Of a DNA stretch of 36,236 nucleotides, positions 23,785 to 31,913 are shown piece after piece. Each line of letters starts with the position of its first letter. Position 1 is the stretch's first letter. Position numbers and translations under genes: made by a program. The notes beneath the pieces are model-generated. The model did no database searches, was not told the origin of the DNA, and saw only the letters and a program-made list of their open reading frames with translations. The DNA comes from Lysobacterales bacterium (GTDB taxonomy: Bacteria; Pseudomonadota; Gammaproteobacteria; Steroidobacterales; Steroidobacteraceae), in assembly GCA_003819815.1 (NCBI GenBank), contig RPQJ01000026.1, positions 1 to 36,236 of the forward strand. Reading direction: 5' to 3'.

Positions 23785-24759
23785 ATGGACCGCACCGAGC
23801 GCTTCTATCGAATCCAGCAGATGCTGCAGTCCCGCCGGTACGTACGCACACGGGAGTTCCTCGACGAGCTGGAGGTGTCGCGAGCGACGTTCAAGCGCGA
23901 CCTCGAGTACCTGCGCGACCGGTTCCGCGCGCCGATCCTCTGGGACCCCGACCACGAGGCGTACTGCTTCGACGACAAGGTCGAGGACCGCGCGGTCTGG
24001 CAGCTCCCGGGCCTGTGGTTCACCGCGGACGAGCTCGTCGCGCTCCTGACCATGGACCGGCTGCTCGCAGAGCTCGAGCCCGGCCTGCTGTCGCAGCTGA
24101 CCGGGCCGATCCGCCGGCGGCTCAAGTCGCTGCTCGAATCGGGCGATCACACGGTGGCCGCGATCGCGGACCGCATCCGCGTGCTGTCGATGGGTGCGCG
24201 AGGGATCGAGCCGGCGCACTTCCGCGCGCTGTCGACGGCCCTCCTCTCGCGCCGACGCGTGCGGATCCGTCACCTGCGCCGCGTCGACGGCGACGTCCTC
24301 GAGCGCGAGGTGTCGCCACAACGCCTCGTGCACTACCGCGACAACTGGTACCTCGACTCCTGGTGCCACAAACGGCAGGCCCTTCGAACGTTCGCAGTCG
24401 ACGCGATCGACCGCGCGACGGTGCTCGACAAGGATGCGAAGATCGTGGGCGAGGAGAGCCTCGAGCGGCACTTCGCGAGCGGCTACGGCATCTTCGCTGG
24501 CACGGACACGCAGGAGGCCGTGCTGCTCTTCAATGCGACGCGCGCCCGCTGGGTGAGTCACGAGACCTGGCACCCCAGGCAGGACGGCAAGCTGCAGCTC
24601 GACGGCACGTATCTCCTCAAGTTCCCCTACTCCCGCGAGCCCGAGCTGGTGATGGACATCCTGAAGTACGGTGGCGACGTGCAGGTCCTCGCGCCCGACT
24701 CTTTGCGCCAGGCGGTCCGCGCGCAGCTCGTGCAGGCGATCGGCCAGTACGAGACCTGA
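23785..24759 (+). CDS. WYL-domain transcriptional regulator
   Basis: A 324-residue regulator with an N-terminal HTH (RFYRIQQMLQSRRYVRTREF, DELEVSRATFKRDLEYLRD, about 6-47), a linker, a WYL domain with the W-Y-L triplet at 188-190 (RDNWYLDSWCH) and a C-terminal WCX-like extension (about 235-320). WYL domains bind nucleic acids or nucleotides and control many phage-defence loci (CapW/BrxR types); PafBC- and YafY-type members are housekeeping. Here it faces the HEPN-like gene, and the 63-base gap must contain its operator, so control of that operon is the simplest reading. It is followed by hairpins at 24805-24823 and 24855-24877. Confidence 0.87.
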   Translation: MDRTERFYRIQQMLQSRRYVRTREFLDELEVSRATFKRDLEYLRDRFRAPILWDPDHEAYCFDDKVEDRAVWQLPGLWFTADELVALLTMDRLLAELEPGLLSQLTGPIRRRLKSLLESGDHTVAAIADRIRVLSMGARGIEPAHFRALSTALLSRRRVRIRHLRRVDGDVLEREVSPQRLVHYRDNWYLDSWCHKRQALRTFAVDAIDRATVLDKDAKIVGEESLERHFASGYGIFAGTDTQEAVLLFNATRARWVSHETWHPRQDGKLQLDGTYLLKFPYSREPELVMDILKYGGDVQVLAPDSLRQAVRAQLVQAIGQYET

Positions 24760-24854
24760 CCCCGCAGGCGAGGACGGAGCGGCCCCTCGATCCATCGGAG
24801 TCACCGGCCGGCCTGGCCGGCCGCCCCGCCCTCTGGAACCCAGTGTCGCGAGCC

Positions 24855-24877
24855 GCGGGCTCAGGGCGTGAGCCCGC
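24855..24877 (+). terminator. Hairpin after the WYL gene
   Basis: A perfect 9-bp stem (24855-24863 with 24869-24877, loop GGGCG) in the 235-base gap before the kinase gene, with no T run. A second inverted repeat, 9 bp on each side of one base, lies at 24805-24823. These are the only structures I see in the gap. Confidence 0.4.
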
Positions 24878-24994
24878 CCGAACGGACGGCATTTCGGGCG
24901 GAAAGTGCTCGAGTTCTCAGTTTCGAGACGCCTCGTTTCTCCTTATGTCACGCGGCTCGTACGCTCGCGGCAGTCATCGTCCCAATGCCGTGCC

Positions 24995-27931
24995 ATGGAC
25001 CCTGCGACCACGTTGCCAGCCGCCTCCAGAGAGCCGACGCGCACCGCGAGCCACCGCTCGTTGCGCGAGCGGCTCGACGTCCTGCCGCTCGAGCAGCAGT
25101 TCCGTGTCGCCGCGGTCGCGGCAGTGACGGCAGCGATCGTCATCATCCAGTTCGTATTCGCGGTGTGGGACACACGTTCCGCGCGGTCCGACGCGCTCGC
25201 GCGCGCCGAGGCGGTTGCCGAGGCGATGTCGACCCGGCTGTCCGGTGCGGGCGGGGGTGCGCTCGATGATCTTTCGCCCCATCCCGAGATCCTCGCAGCC
25301 ACCTTCCGCCTCGACAGCGGCGAGGTGCTGCAGCGCTACGTCCGCGGGCAGACGGCGGGAACCGCCGGGATTTCGGCGAGCGGTGCCCTGAACTGGACCT
25401 CGAAGCCCACGGGGGCGTGGCATGCGGTGAAGCGCTGGCTCACCGTCGAACCGCTGTACGTCGACAGCCGCGTGAAGCTGCCGAAGCTGAACGGCACCGT
25501 GAGCGTGCTCGTCGACCCGGGCTGGGTCTGGGCCCACGCGGGCCACCGCCTGGCCAAGCTGCCGATCGCCCTGCTGATCGCTGGGGCCGTCGCGTTCCTG
25601 GCCGCGGGATTCCTCGGTCGCCGGGTCGTCGAGCCACTCGCGCAGTTCGTCGAGAGCACGCGCTCGAAGCACGGCCCGGGAGCCGCCACGCCGCAGCCTC
25701 CGGGCAACGAGCTGCAGCGCCTCGCCGGCAACTTCGCGGCGCTCGAAGGGCAGCTCGCCGAGTACGAACGGACCATGAGCACCGTGCGCCACGCCGCCAA
25801 CCAGCAGGTGATCGAGCGCACGCGCGAGATCGAGGAGCGGCTCCGGCACTCGGAGGCGATGATGCGCTCCAAGGACGACTTCCTCGCGAACATGAGCCAC
25901 GAGATCCGCACGCCGATGAACGGCGTGCTCGGCATGGCCGAGCTCCTCGCAGGGACGGACCTCGACCGCCGGCAGCGCCGCTACGTCGACTCGATGCGCA
26001 GCGCGGCCGAGACGATGATGCAGATCATCAACGACATCCTCGACGACTCGAAGATCGAGGCCGGCAAGATGGAGCTCGTGCTCGAGACGTTCGACGTGCG
26101 CGAACTCGCCGAGCAGGCCGGACAGCTCTACGCCGGGCGCGCCGAGTCGAAGAAGCTCGAGATGATCTGCCGTGTCGAGCCGACCGTGCCGAGCGTCGTC
26201 GTGGGCGACCTGCTGCGGCTGCGGCAGGTGATCGGCAACCTGCTGTCGAACGCGGTCAAGTACACCGAGCACGGCGAGATCGAGATCCGGATCGGCGTCG
26301 ACGACCTTCGGGACGGCCAGTGCCGGCTGCACTTCGGCGTGCGCGACACGGGTCCCGGCATCCCCGAGGCCGACCAGAGCGGCGTGTTCCAGGCCTTCAC
26401 GCAGCTCGGCAACGGCGCGCGCACGGGCGGCACCGGCCTCGGCCTGTCGATCGCGACCCGGCTGGTGAAGCTGATGGGAGGCGAGCGCATAGAGCTCGCG
26501 AGCGAGCCCGGGCGCGGCAGCACCTTCTCGTTCGTGCTGCCCTTCGAGGTGAAGGCTGCGGCTCCGGTGCCCAACCGCACGAGCGACGAGTTCAGCGGGC
26601 TCCGCGTGCTGGTGGTCGACGACAACCCGAACAGCTACATGCCGATCGAGGAGACGCTCTCGAACTGGTCGGCCGAGGTGACGGTCCTGAATCGCGCGAA
26701 ACCAGTAGGCGACCGCATGCGGGACGTCGCGGCCCGGGGCCGGCCTTTCGACGTCGTGGTCCTCGACCACAGCCTGCCCGACGCCACGAGCGACGAGCTG
26801 CTGCGGACGATCCGACTGGATCCCGCGATCGCGGACACCTACGTCGTGCTGCTCAGCGCGCTCGACTACACGACGTCGTACGAGGGCGGCCGGCCGATCG
26901 CGCCCGACGTCTGCATCGCGAAGCCCGTGCGGCAGCTGCTGCTGCGCAACGCCCTGCAGGCGTCGCGCCAGCCGCGCGCGCCGATCGCCCAGGCGGCGCA
27001 GGCCGTGCAGCGCGAAGCCGCCGAAGTGCGATCCGATGCGCCGGCGCTCGGGCTCAACGTGCTGGTCGCCGACGACAACGCGATCAACCGCGAGGTCGCG
27101 ATCGCGATGCTTGAGGACCTGCGCTGCAGGGTCACGGTGGCCGAGGACGGCAGCGCAGCGGCCGAGCAGGCGCGGCAGGAGCGATTCGACGTGATCTTCA
27201 TGGACTGCCAGATGCCGGTCATGGACGGATACGCCGCCACCGAGGCGATACGCCGGTCCGAGCGGGAGCGGGGCGTGGCCCCGGTCACGATCGTGGCGCT
27301 GACCGCCAACGTGCTGTCCCGCGACCGCGAGCGGTGCCTCGCTGCAGGGATGAACGCATTCCTCGCCAAGCCGTTCCGCGCATCGCAGCTGCTCGAGGTG
27401 CTGGCGCCGGTCGTCGAGGCGCGCGAGAGCGCGCCCGTGGCACCCACGGCAGCTCCTGCCGATGCTGCTGCCGCTGCACCGGCCGCCGAAACGGGCACTG
27501 CGGAACTTTCCTCTGCCGATGTCGAGGCCATGTTCGAGGCGCCGCCGCCGACCGGTGCGACGTCGACCCGGCTGCCCGTGCTCGACCCCGAGCAGGTGAA
27601 GGCCATCCGCGGCCTCGGCAAGCCGCGCGTGTTCGAGCGGCTGTCGGAACTCCTGGTCGTGTCGGCGAAGGACAACTTCGCGCGGCTGGACGCCGCGATC
27701 GCGGCGGGCGATCTCGACGAGGTCGCGGCCGCGGCCCACGCGCTCAAGTCTCCCGTCGCGAGCCTGGGCGGGCGGCGGCTCGCCGACCTGCTCGAACGAT
27801 GCGAGACCGCGGCGCGCGAGGGCGCCGAACTTGCGGCGATCCGGCGCGTCGCGACCGGACTCAAACCCCACTATGCGGCGCTGGTCGCGGCCCTCGAGGC
27901 CGAGACGCGACGCGACACCGGCACCGGCTGA
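24995..27931 (+). CDS. Hybrid sensor histidine kinase (HK-REC-REC-HPt)
   Basis: A 978-residue inner-membrane BarA-like kinase. TM1 is about 37-58 and TM2 about 187-208, flanking a 130-residue periplasmic sensor with no recognised fold; a coiled linker follows. The HisKA box FLANMSHEIRTPMNG has phospho-acceptor H302. The HATPase shows N419 (LLSNAVKYT), DTGPGIP and GGTGLGLSI. Receiver 1 keeps D591 (VVVLDHSLPD) but is divergent (VDDNPNSYMPIEE). Receiver 2 is canonical, with D737 in FMDCQMPVMDG and the KPF lysine. An Ala/Pro-rich linker leads to an HPt domain with H915 (AHALKSPVASLGGRR). This is a complete His-Asp-His relay. The start is uncertain: a GTG at 24905 would add 30 residues, and neither start has a good ribosome site. 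The partner response regulator begins 9 bases after its stop. Confidence 0.92.
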   Translation: MDPATTLPAASREPTRTASHRSLRERLDVLPLEQQFRVAAVAAVTAAIVIIQFVFAVWDTRSARSDALARAEAVAEAMSTRLSGAGGGALDDLSPHPEILAATFRLDSGEVLQRYVRGQTAGTAGISASGALNWTSKPTGAWHAVKRWLTVEPLYVDSRVKLPKLNGTVSVLVDPGWVWAHAGHRLAKLPIALLIAGAVAFLAAGFLGRRVVEPLAQFVESTRSKHGPGAATPQPPGNELQRLAGNFAALEGQLAEYERTMSTVRHAANQQVIERTREIEERLRHSEAMMRSKDDFLANMSHEIRTPMNGVLGMAELLAGTDLDRRQRRYVDSMRSAAETMMQIINDILDDSKIEAGKMELVLETFDVRELAEQAGQLYAGRAESKKLEMICRVEPTVPSVVVGDLLRLRQVIGNLLSNAVKYTEHGEIEIRIGVDDLRDGQCRLHFGVRDTGPGIPEADQSGVFQAFTQLGNGARTGGTGLGLSIATRLVKLMGGERIELASEPGRGSTFSFVLPFEVKAAAPVPNRTSDEFSGLRVLVVDDNPNSYMPIEETLSNWSAEVTVLNRAKPVGDRMRDVAARGRPFDVVVLDHSLPDATSDELLRTIRLDPAIADTYVVLLSALDYTTSYEGGRPIAPDVCIAKPVRQLLLRNALQASRQPRAPIAQAAQAVQREAAEVRSDAPALGLNVLVADDNAINREVAIAMLEDLRCRVTVAEDGSAAAEQARQERFDVIFMDCQMPVMDGYAATEAIRRSERERGVAPVTIVALTANVLSRDRERCLAAGMNAFLAKPFRASQLLEVLAPVVEARESAPVAPTAAPADAAAAAPAAETGTAELSSADVEAMFEAPPPTGATSTRLPVLDPEQVKAIRGLGKPRVFERLSELLVVSAKDNFARLDAAIAAGDLDEVAAAAHALKSPVASLGGRRLADLLERCETAAREGAELAAIRRVATGLKPHYAALVAALEAETRRDTGTG

Positions 27932-27940
27932 GGACTTAGC

Positions 27941-30139
27941 ATGAACGCGACTGCCAGCACCACACTCCTGATCGCGGACGACGACCCGGCACACCTGCTG
28001 CTCACCGAAGCAGCGCTGGCCGGCGCGGGCTTCCTGGTCCACACGGCGTCGGACGGCGAGGAAGCGGTCCGTCGCTATGCCGAGGTGCGCCCCGACTTCG
28101 TCGTGCTCGACGTCAACATGCCGAAGCTCACCGGCATCGACGCGTGCCGCGAGATCCGCAAGCTCGCGACGTCGCGCCACGTCCCGATCCTGATGCTCAC
28201 GGGCCGCAACGACCTCCCCGCGATCAGCGAGGCCTACGCCGCAGGCGCGAGCGATTTCGCGCAGAAGGGCATCAATCCCCGGCTGCTCGTCGAGCGGGTG
28301 CGGTTCCTGCTGCGCGACCGCGACCTGCAGGAGGAGTTGCGCTCGAGCCGCTCGAAGCTGCTGCTCGCACAGCGGATCGCCCGCGTGGGCCACTGGGAGA
28401 TCGCGGCGGACGGCCGCACCCTGCATGTCTCGCCGATGCTCGGCGAGCTGCTCGGCGTCGACCCGGGCAGCCTGCAACGCTACGAGGACTTCGTCGCGCT
28501 GCTCGACGAGGCGGACCGGGAGGACGCGCGCAAGGCGTTCGTGACCTGCGCGACCGGCAACGGCCGCTTCGGACTCGACCATCGCATCGCGCGCGCGGAC
28601 GGCGCCGTGATCAGCGTGCACCAGGAGGCCGAGCTCATCGAGGGCGCGAGCGTCGCTGGCGCGTCCGTGGTCATCGTCACGCTGCAGGACCTGACGCGCC
28701 TGCACCGTGCGGAGGAAACCGTCCGCCTCCTGTCGTATTTCGACACCGTGAGCGGCCTGCCGAACCGGCGCCACCTGTCCGAGCAGATCGCACATGCGCT
28801 CAAGGAGCCGGCCGGTGCCGCGGCGACGGCCGTGGTCGCCTTCCGGGTCCACAGTTACGACCGCATCGTGCAGGCGCGCGGCAGCGACTTTGCGAACAAG
28901 CTCGTCGTTCAGCTCGCCCGGCTCGTCGGCCTGGAGCTCGAACGCATCAGCCACGGCGGCACGATACTGTGGCGCACGGATCTCCCGTCGGTCTGCCGCA
29001 CGGCGGACGGCGAGCTCGCGATCCTGCTGCGGAGCCGCGTATCCGCCGAGCACGTCGCGACCGTGAGCCATGCCGTGCTCGAGTCGGTCTCGTCGCACGC
29101 GTCGGGCCCGGACGTCGACTACGTTCCGGCGCTGAGCGCCGGCGTGGCGCTCGCCGACGGGGCGACGACGGACGCGGAGCAGCTCGTCGCGAACGCGCAT
29201 TCGGCGGCGGAACTCGCCAAGGATCCGCGCGGCTGCGCGTTCTTCTCGCCGCTGCCCCAGGCCCAGCTGCGGCGCAGGCTCGTGCTCGAGTCGTCGCTGC
29301 GCAACGCCGTCGAGCGGCGGGACCTCACGCTCGTGTACCAGCCGAGGGTCGCGATCGAGACGTATGCGCTGACCGGCGTCGAATGCACGTCCCGCTGGAA
29401 GCACCCCCAGTTCGGCACGATCCGTCCGGAGGAGTTCCTCGCGATCGCGGAGGAAGCCGGCATCGTCGACGACCTCGGCCGCTGGATGCTCGACGACGCC
29501 TGCCGGCAGCTCGCAGGCTGGCACGAGCGCTACGAGGACACGTTCTTCGCGGCGATCCGGGTGTCGGGCCGGCAGCTGCGCGACCCGCGGCTGGCCGCGA
29601 ACGTGCAGGCCGCGATCGAACGCTACCGCCTGCCCGCGAACTCGATCCAGATCGACCTGACGGAAGCGGCGATCATCGACGCGCCGGACGCCGCGCACGC
29701 CGCCATCGACGGCCTGCGCAAGGCGGGCGTGCGGATCGGGCTCGACGACTTCGGCACGGGCCACTCCTCGCTCGGCCAGATCCGCCGCGTGCCGTTCAAC
29801 TCCATGAAGCTCGACCGCGCGCTGATGGCGGACCTCTACACCGATCCGTGGGCGCAGGGCGTCACCGCCGCGGTCCTCGCCATGGCGCGGGCGATGCAGA
29901 TCCGCTCGGTCGCGGACGGCATCGACGACGCCGAGACGCTCGAGATGCTGCGCGCGCTCGGGTGCGACGAGGTGCAGGGCAAGCACGTCGCGCCGCCCAT
30001 GAAGCCGCTCGATTTCGAGGACTGGCTGGAACGAGGGGGCGCCCGGCACCTGGCGCGTCAGCGATACCGCGAGGCCGAGTCCGCGCGCGACCTCTCGGCT
30101 TCGGAGGTCGACGACATCATGAAGTGGGCGAACAGCTGA
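27941..30139 (+). CDS. Response regulator REC-PAS-degenerate GGDEF-degenerate EAL
   Basis: A 732-residue cytoplasmic protein. The receiver domain has DDD near 14-16, phospho-acceptor D57 (VVLDVNMPKLTG) and a TGR/K-type end. A PAS_3-like domain follows (LAQRIARVGHWEIAADGR, about 140-250). The GGDEF-like domain (about 262-445) has ADGEL (355-359) where GGDEF should be, so it cannot be a normal cyclase. The EAL-like domain (about 455-700) has ECT (481-483) for EAL, R540 for the metal-binding Asn (IRVSGRQL), and D659 for the Glu of the AEGVE motif (ADGIDD), while E in LTEAAI, DD602-603 (DDFGTG) and K623 remain. Phosphodiesterase activity is therefore doubtful; c-di-GMP binding or protein signalling is more likely. 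It lies 9 bases behind the hybrid kinase, its probable phosphodonor. Confidence 0.9.
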   Translation: MNATASTTLLIADDDPAHLLLTEAALAGAGFLVHTASDGEEAVRRYAEVRPDFVVLDVNMPKLTGIDACREIRKLATSRHVPILMLTGRNDLPAISEAYAAGASDFAQKGINPRLLVERVRFLLRDRDLQEELRSSRSKLLLAQRIARVGHWEIAADGRTLHVSPMLGELLGVDPGSLQRYEDFVALLDEADREDARKAFVTCATGNGRFGLDHRIARADGAVISVHQEAELIEGASVAGASVVIVTLQDLTRLHRAEETVRLLSYFDTVSGLPNRRHLSEQIAHALKEPAGAAATAVVAFRVHSYDRIVQARGSDFANKLVVQLARLVGLELERISHGGTILWRTDLPSVCRTADGELAILLRSRVSAEHVATVSHAVLESVSSHASGPDVDYVPALSAGVALADGATTDAEQLVANAHSAAELAKDPRGCAFFSPLPQAQLRRRLVLESSLRNAVERRDLTLVYQPRVAIETYALTGVECTSRWKHPQFGTIRPEEFLAIAEEAGIVDDLGRWMLDDACRQLAGWHERYEDTFFAAIRVSGRQLRDPRLAANVQAAIERYRLPANSIQIDLTEAAIIDAPDAAHAAIDGLRKAGVRIGLDDFGTGHSSLGQIRRVPFNSMKLDRALMADLYTDPWAQGVTAAVLAMARAMQIRSVADGIDDAETLEMLRALGCDEVQGKHVAPPMKPLDFEDWLERGGARHLARQRYREAESARDLSASEVDDIMKWANS

Positions 30140-30302
30140 CGGGTGATTCGGGACAGAGAAGTCCGTACGGAGGAACCGGTTGGCGCCGGACTCTCGCCAC
30201 TGTGTAATCATGCCCCACGGACCGTGGCGAGAATCTCCATCACCCGGCTCGGGTCGGTCGCGGAACGTCCGCTGGTCGCCGATGCCTGGGTCTCCAATCG
30301 AC
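30140..30302. other. Non-coding gap with possible gene remnant before the IS
   Basis: This stretch separates the response regulator stop from the left IS end. A minus-strand frame runs from the IS boundary to a TGA at 30208 (about 31 codons, ending EILATVRGA) and could be the tail of a gene cut by the insertion, but no matching upstream part is present on the other side. No terminator with a T tract was seen. Confidence 0.3.
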
Positions 30303-30322
30303 CTATTCCGTTGAAAAACTCG
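30303..30322 (+). repeat. IS inverted repeat, left
   Basis: Twenty bases beginning CTATTCCGTTG and ending AACTCG, exactly complementary to 31858-31877. Homology stops immediately outside. Confidence 0.88.
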
Positions 30323-30410
30323 GCGCCAAGTTGCCCGGCGCCGGCGATCCATTGCGATTCTAGCGCCTGATCCATCCGGCGAGCGGGCGCGGATGCGCCC
30401 GCGAGCTTCT

Positions 30411-31799
30411 TCAGGTCGCCCCGATTGGCTCGATCATCGTCATCTGCATCCAACGCTTTGCCATTCGTCGCAAGTTCTGCGCGGTGGCGGCCAACAGGAA
30501 CTCGTCGCGGGCACCTCGCCGGCCTCGCAGGCGCAGGCGATCGAGCTTCAGGATGCGTTTGAGGTGTGCGAACAGCACCTCGACCTTCTTTCGATCATTG
30601 CGCGACTGCTTGTAGGCCGCCGTGTCGGCCACCTTGCGGGCCGCCTCGCGCGATTTCTCGTACAAGCTCCGTGCGATTTTACGTGTTGGGGTGTTCGGGC
30701 AGCAGCGCGACTTCATTGGACACGCGGTACACGCTGCCTGAGTCGAGCGGTAGATGATCGTGTCGGCGCCAGTGACGTTGATGCCTCGAGGGTTGCCGAA
30801 CGCGCGCCATTGACAGCGCAGCGGCTCGCCCTGTGGACATCGATACTCGTTGGCCTGCTCGTCCCACTGGAAGTCGCTCACCGAGAACGTGCCGTCGTCA
30901 CGACGGGTCTTCTCCCACACCGGCACGTGCGGTTCGATGCCCTTGTCCTCGACTAGCCACTCCAGCATCGGCCCCGTGCCGTAGGCCGTGTCGCCGATCA
31001 GTCGCTGCGGCTTGAGGTCGTGGCGCTCCTCAACTCGTTCGATCATCGCCTTCGTCGCCTCGGTCTCTTCGGTTCGGTGCGCGGCGGTCGCTTCGACGTC
31101 GACGATCACGCCGGACTCCACGTCCACCAGGTAGTTGGTCGACTAGGCGTAGAAGGCCGGGCATCCCGGTGCGGCCGTCCAGCGGGCGGCTGGATCGGTC
31201 ATGGAGAGGTACTTCGGCGTTGCGCCGATCGGCTCGACCTCATCGAGTGCGGCCAGATACTCGCGCACGGCACGCGAGCGCTGCTCTGGCGCCGGCCACA
31301 CGACCGTCTCCGTGGACGGCACACCGCGGCGGCGGTTCGCATCGGCGCGAATGATGCTCGCGTCGATCGCGAAGCCCTCGCCCGCGACCAGGCCTTCGGC
31401 GATGCAGCGCTCCACCACCATCTCGAAGAGCTGGCGGAACGTATCGCTGTCGCGGAACCGGCCGTGCCGGTTCTTCGAGAAGCTCGAGTGATCGGGCACC
31501 GCGTCTTCAAGGCCGAGACGGCAGAACCAGCGATAGGCCAGGTTGAGATGCACTTCTTCGCATAGCCGCCGCTCCGAGCGGATACCGAAGCAGTAGCCGA
31601 CCAGCAGCATCCGCACCATCAGCTCCGGATCGATCGAGGGGCGGCCGGTGTGGCTGTAGAACGGGGCGAGGTGTTGGCGCAGCTCAGTCAGATCGAGGAA
31701 CCGATCGATGCCGCGGAGCAGGTGATCCGCAGGAACGTGCGCGCCGAGGTTGAAGGAATAGAACAGTCGGTCCTGGTTGCCGCTGTGTTGTCCCATCAT
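30411..31799 (-). pseudogene. IS1182-family DDE transposase, broken by in-frame TAG
   Basis: A 462-residue transposase if the interruption is read through. The first 218 codons (31799-31146) contain the IS-type N-terminus (LFYSFNLGAHVPADHLLRGI), GRPSIDPELMVRMLLVGYCF and the first catalytic Asp, D146 (AIDASIIRADANR). Codon 219 is TAG (31143-31145). Reading continues in the same frame with YLVDVESGVIVDVEAT, D270 (LIGDTAYGTG), a cysteine cluster (CTACPMKSRCC) and E407 (KKVEVLFAHLKRI). The TAG sits where relatives have an aromatic residue (FAYSTNYLVD, from memory), so a single TAC or TAT to TAG change is the likely cause. The truncated protein lacks two of the three catalytic acids and should be inactive. 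Confidence 0.87.
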
Positions 31800-31857
31800 G
31801 CCGCTACGTACTCCGTGCCAGCCTCACCTTGAGATCGCAAAAGCAGCTGCACGTTCA

Positions 31858-31877
31858 CGAGTTTTTCAACGGAATAG
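31858..31877 (-). repeat. IS inverted repeat, right
   Basis: Exact reverse complement of 30303-30322, lying 58 bases upstream of the transposase ATG. Confidence 0.88.
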
Positions 31878-31913
31878 ACCCAAAGCGGCCGGACATGCAC
31901 GGCGCAGCTGGGA

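Larger units (their letters stand above)
30303..31877 (-). mobile_element. IS1182-family insertion sequence, inactivated
   Basis: The 1575-bp element is bounded by 20-bp perfect inverted repeats and carries one transposase frame on the minus strand, interrupted by a TAG. Size, DDE arrangement and the cysteine-rich zinc-like segment before the final Glu fit IS1182/IS5-group elements. I could not identify a convincing target duplication: the bases outside the two repeats differ. It separates the signalling block from a lower-GC two-gene operon. Confidence 0.85.

Noticed and set aside
24974-30352. Minus-strand open frame of about 1792 codons opposite the kinase and response regulator
   Set aside because: Antisense shadow with no domain; it spans two well-supported genes and the IS-proximal gap.
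30208-30453. Minus-strand 81-codon frame as one gene
   Set aside because: It crosses the IS left end and overlaps the transposase 3' end; only the part outside the IS could be a remnant.
31143-31145. Programmed read-through or recoding at the transposase TAG
   Set aside because: IS1182-type transposases are normally uninterrupted single frames, and no stimulatory structure was seen.
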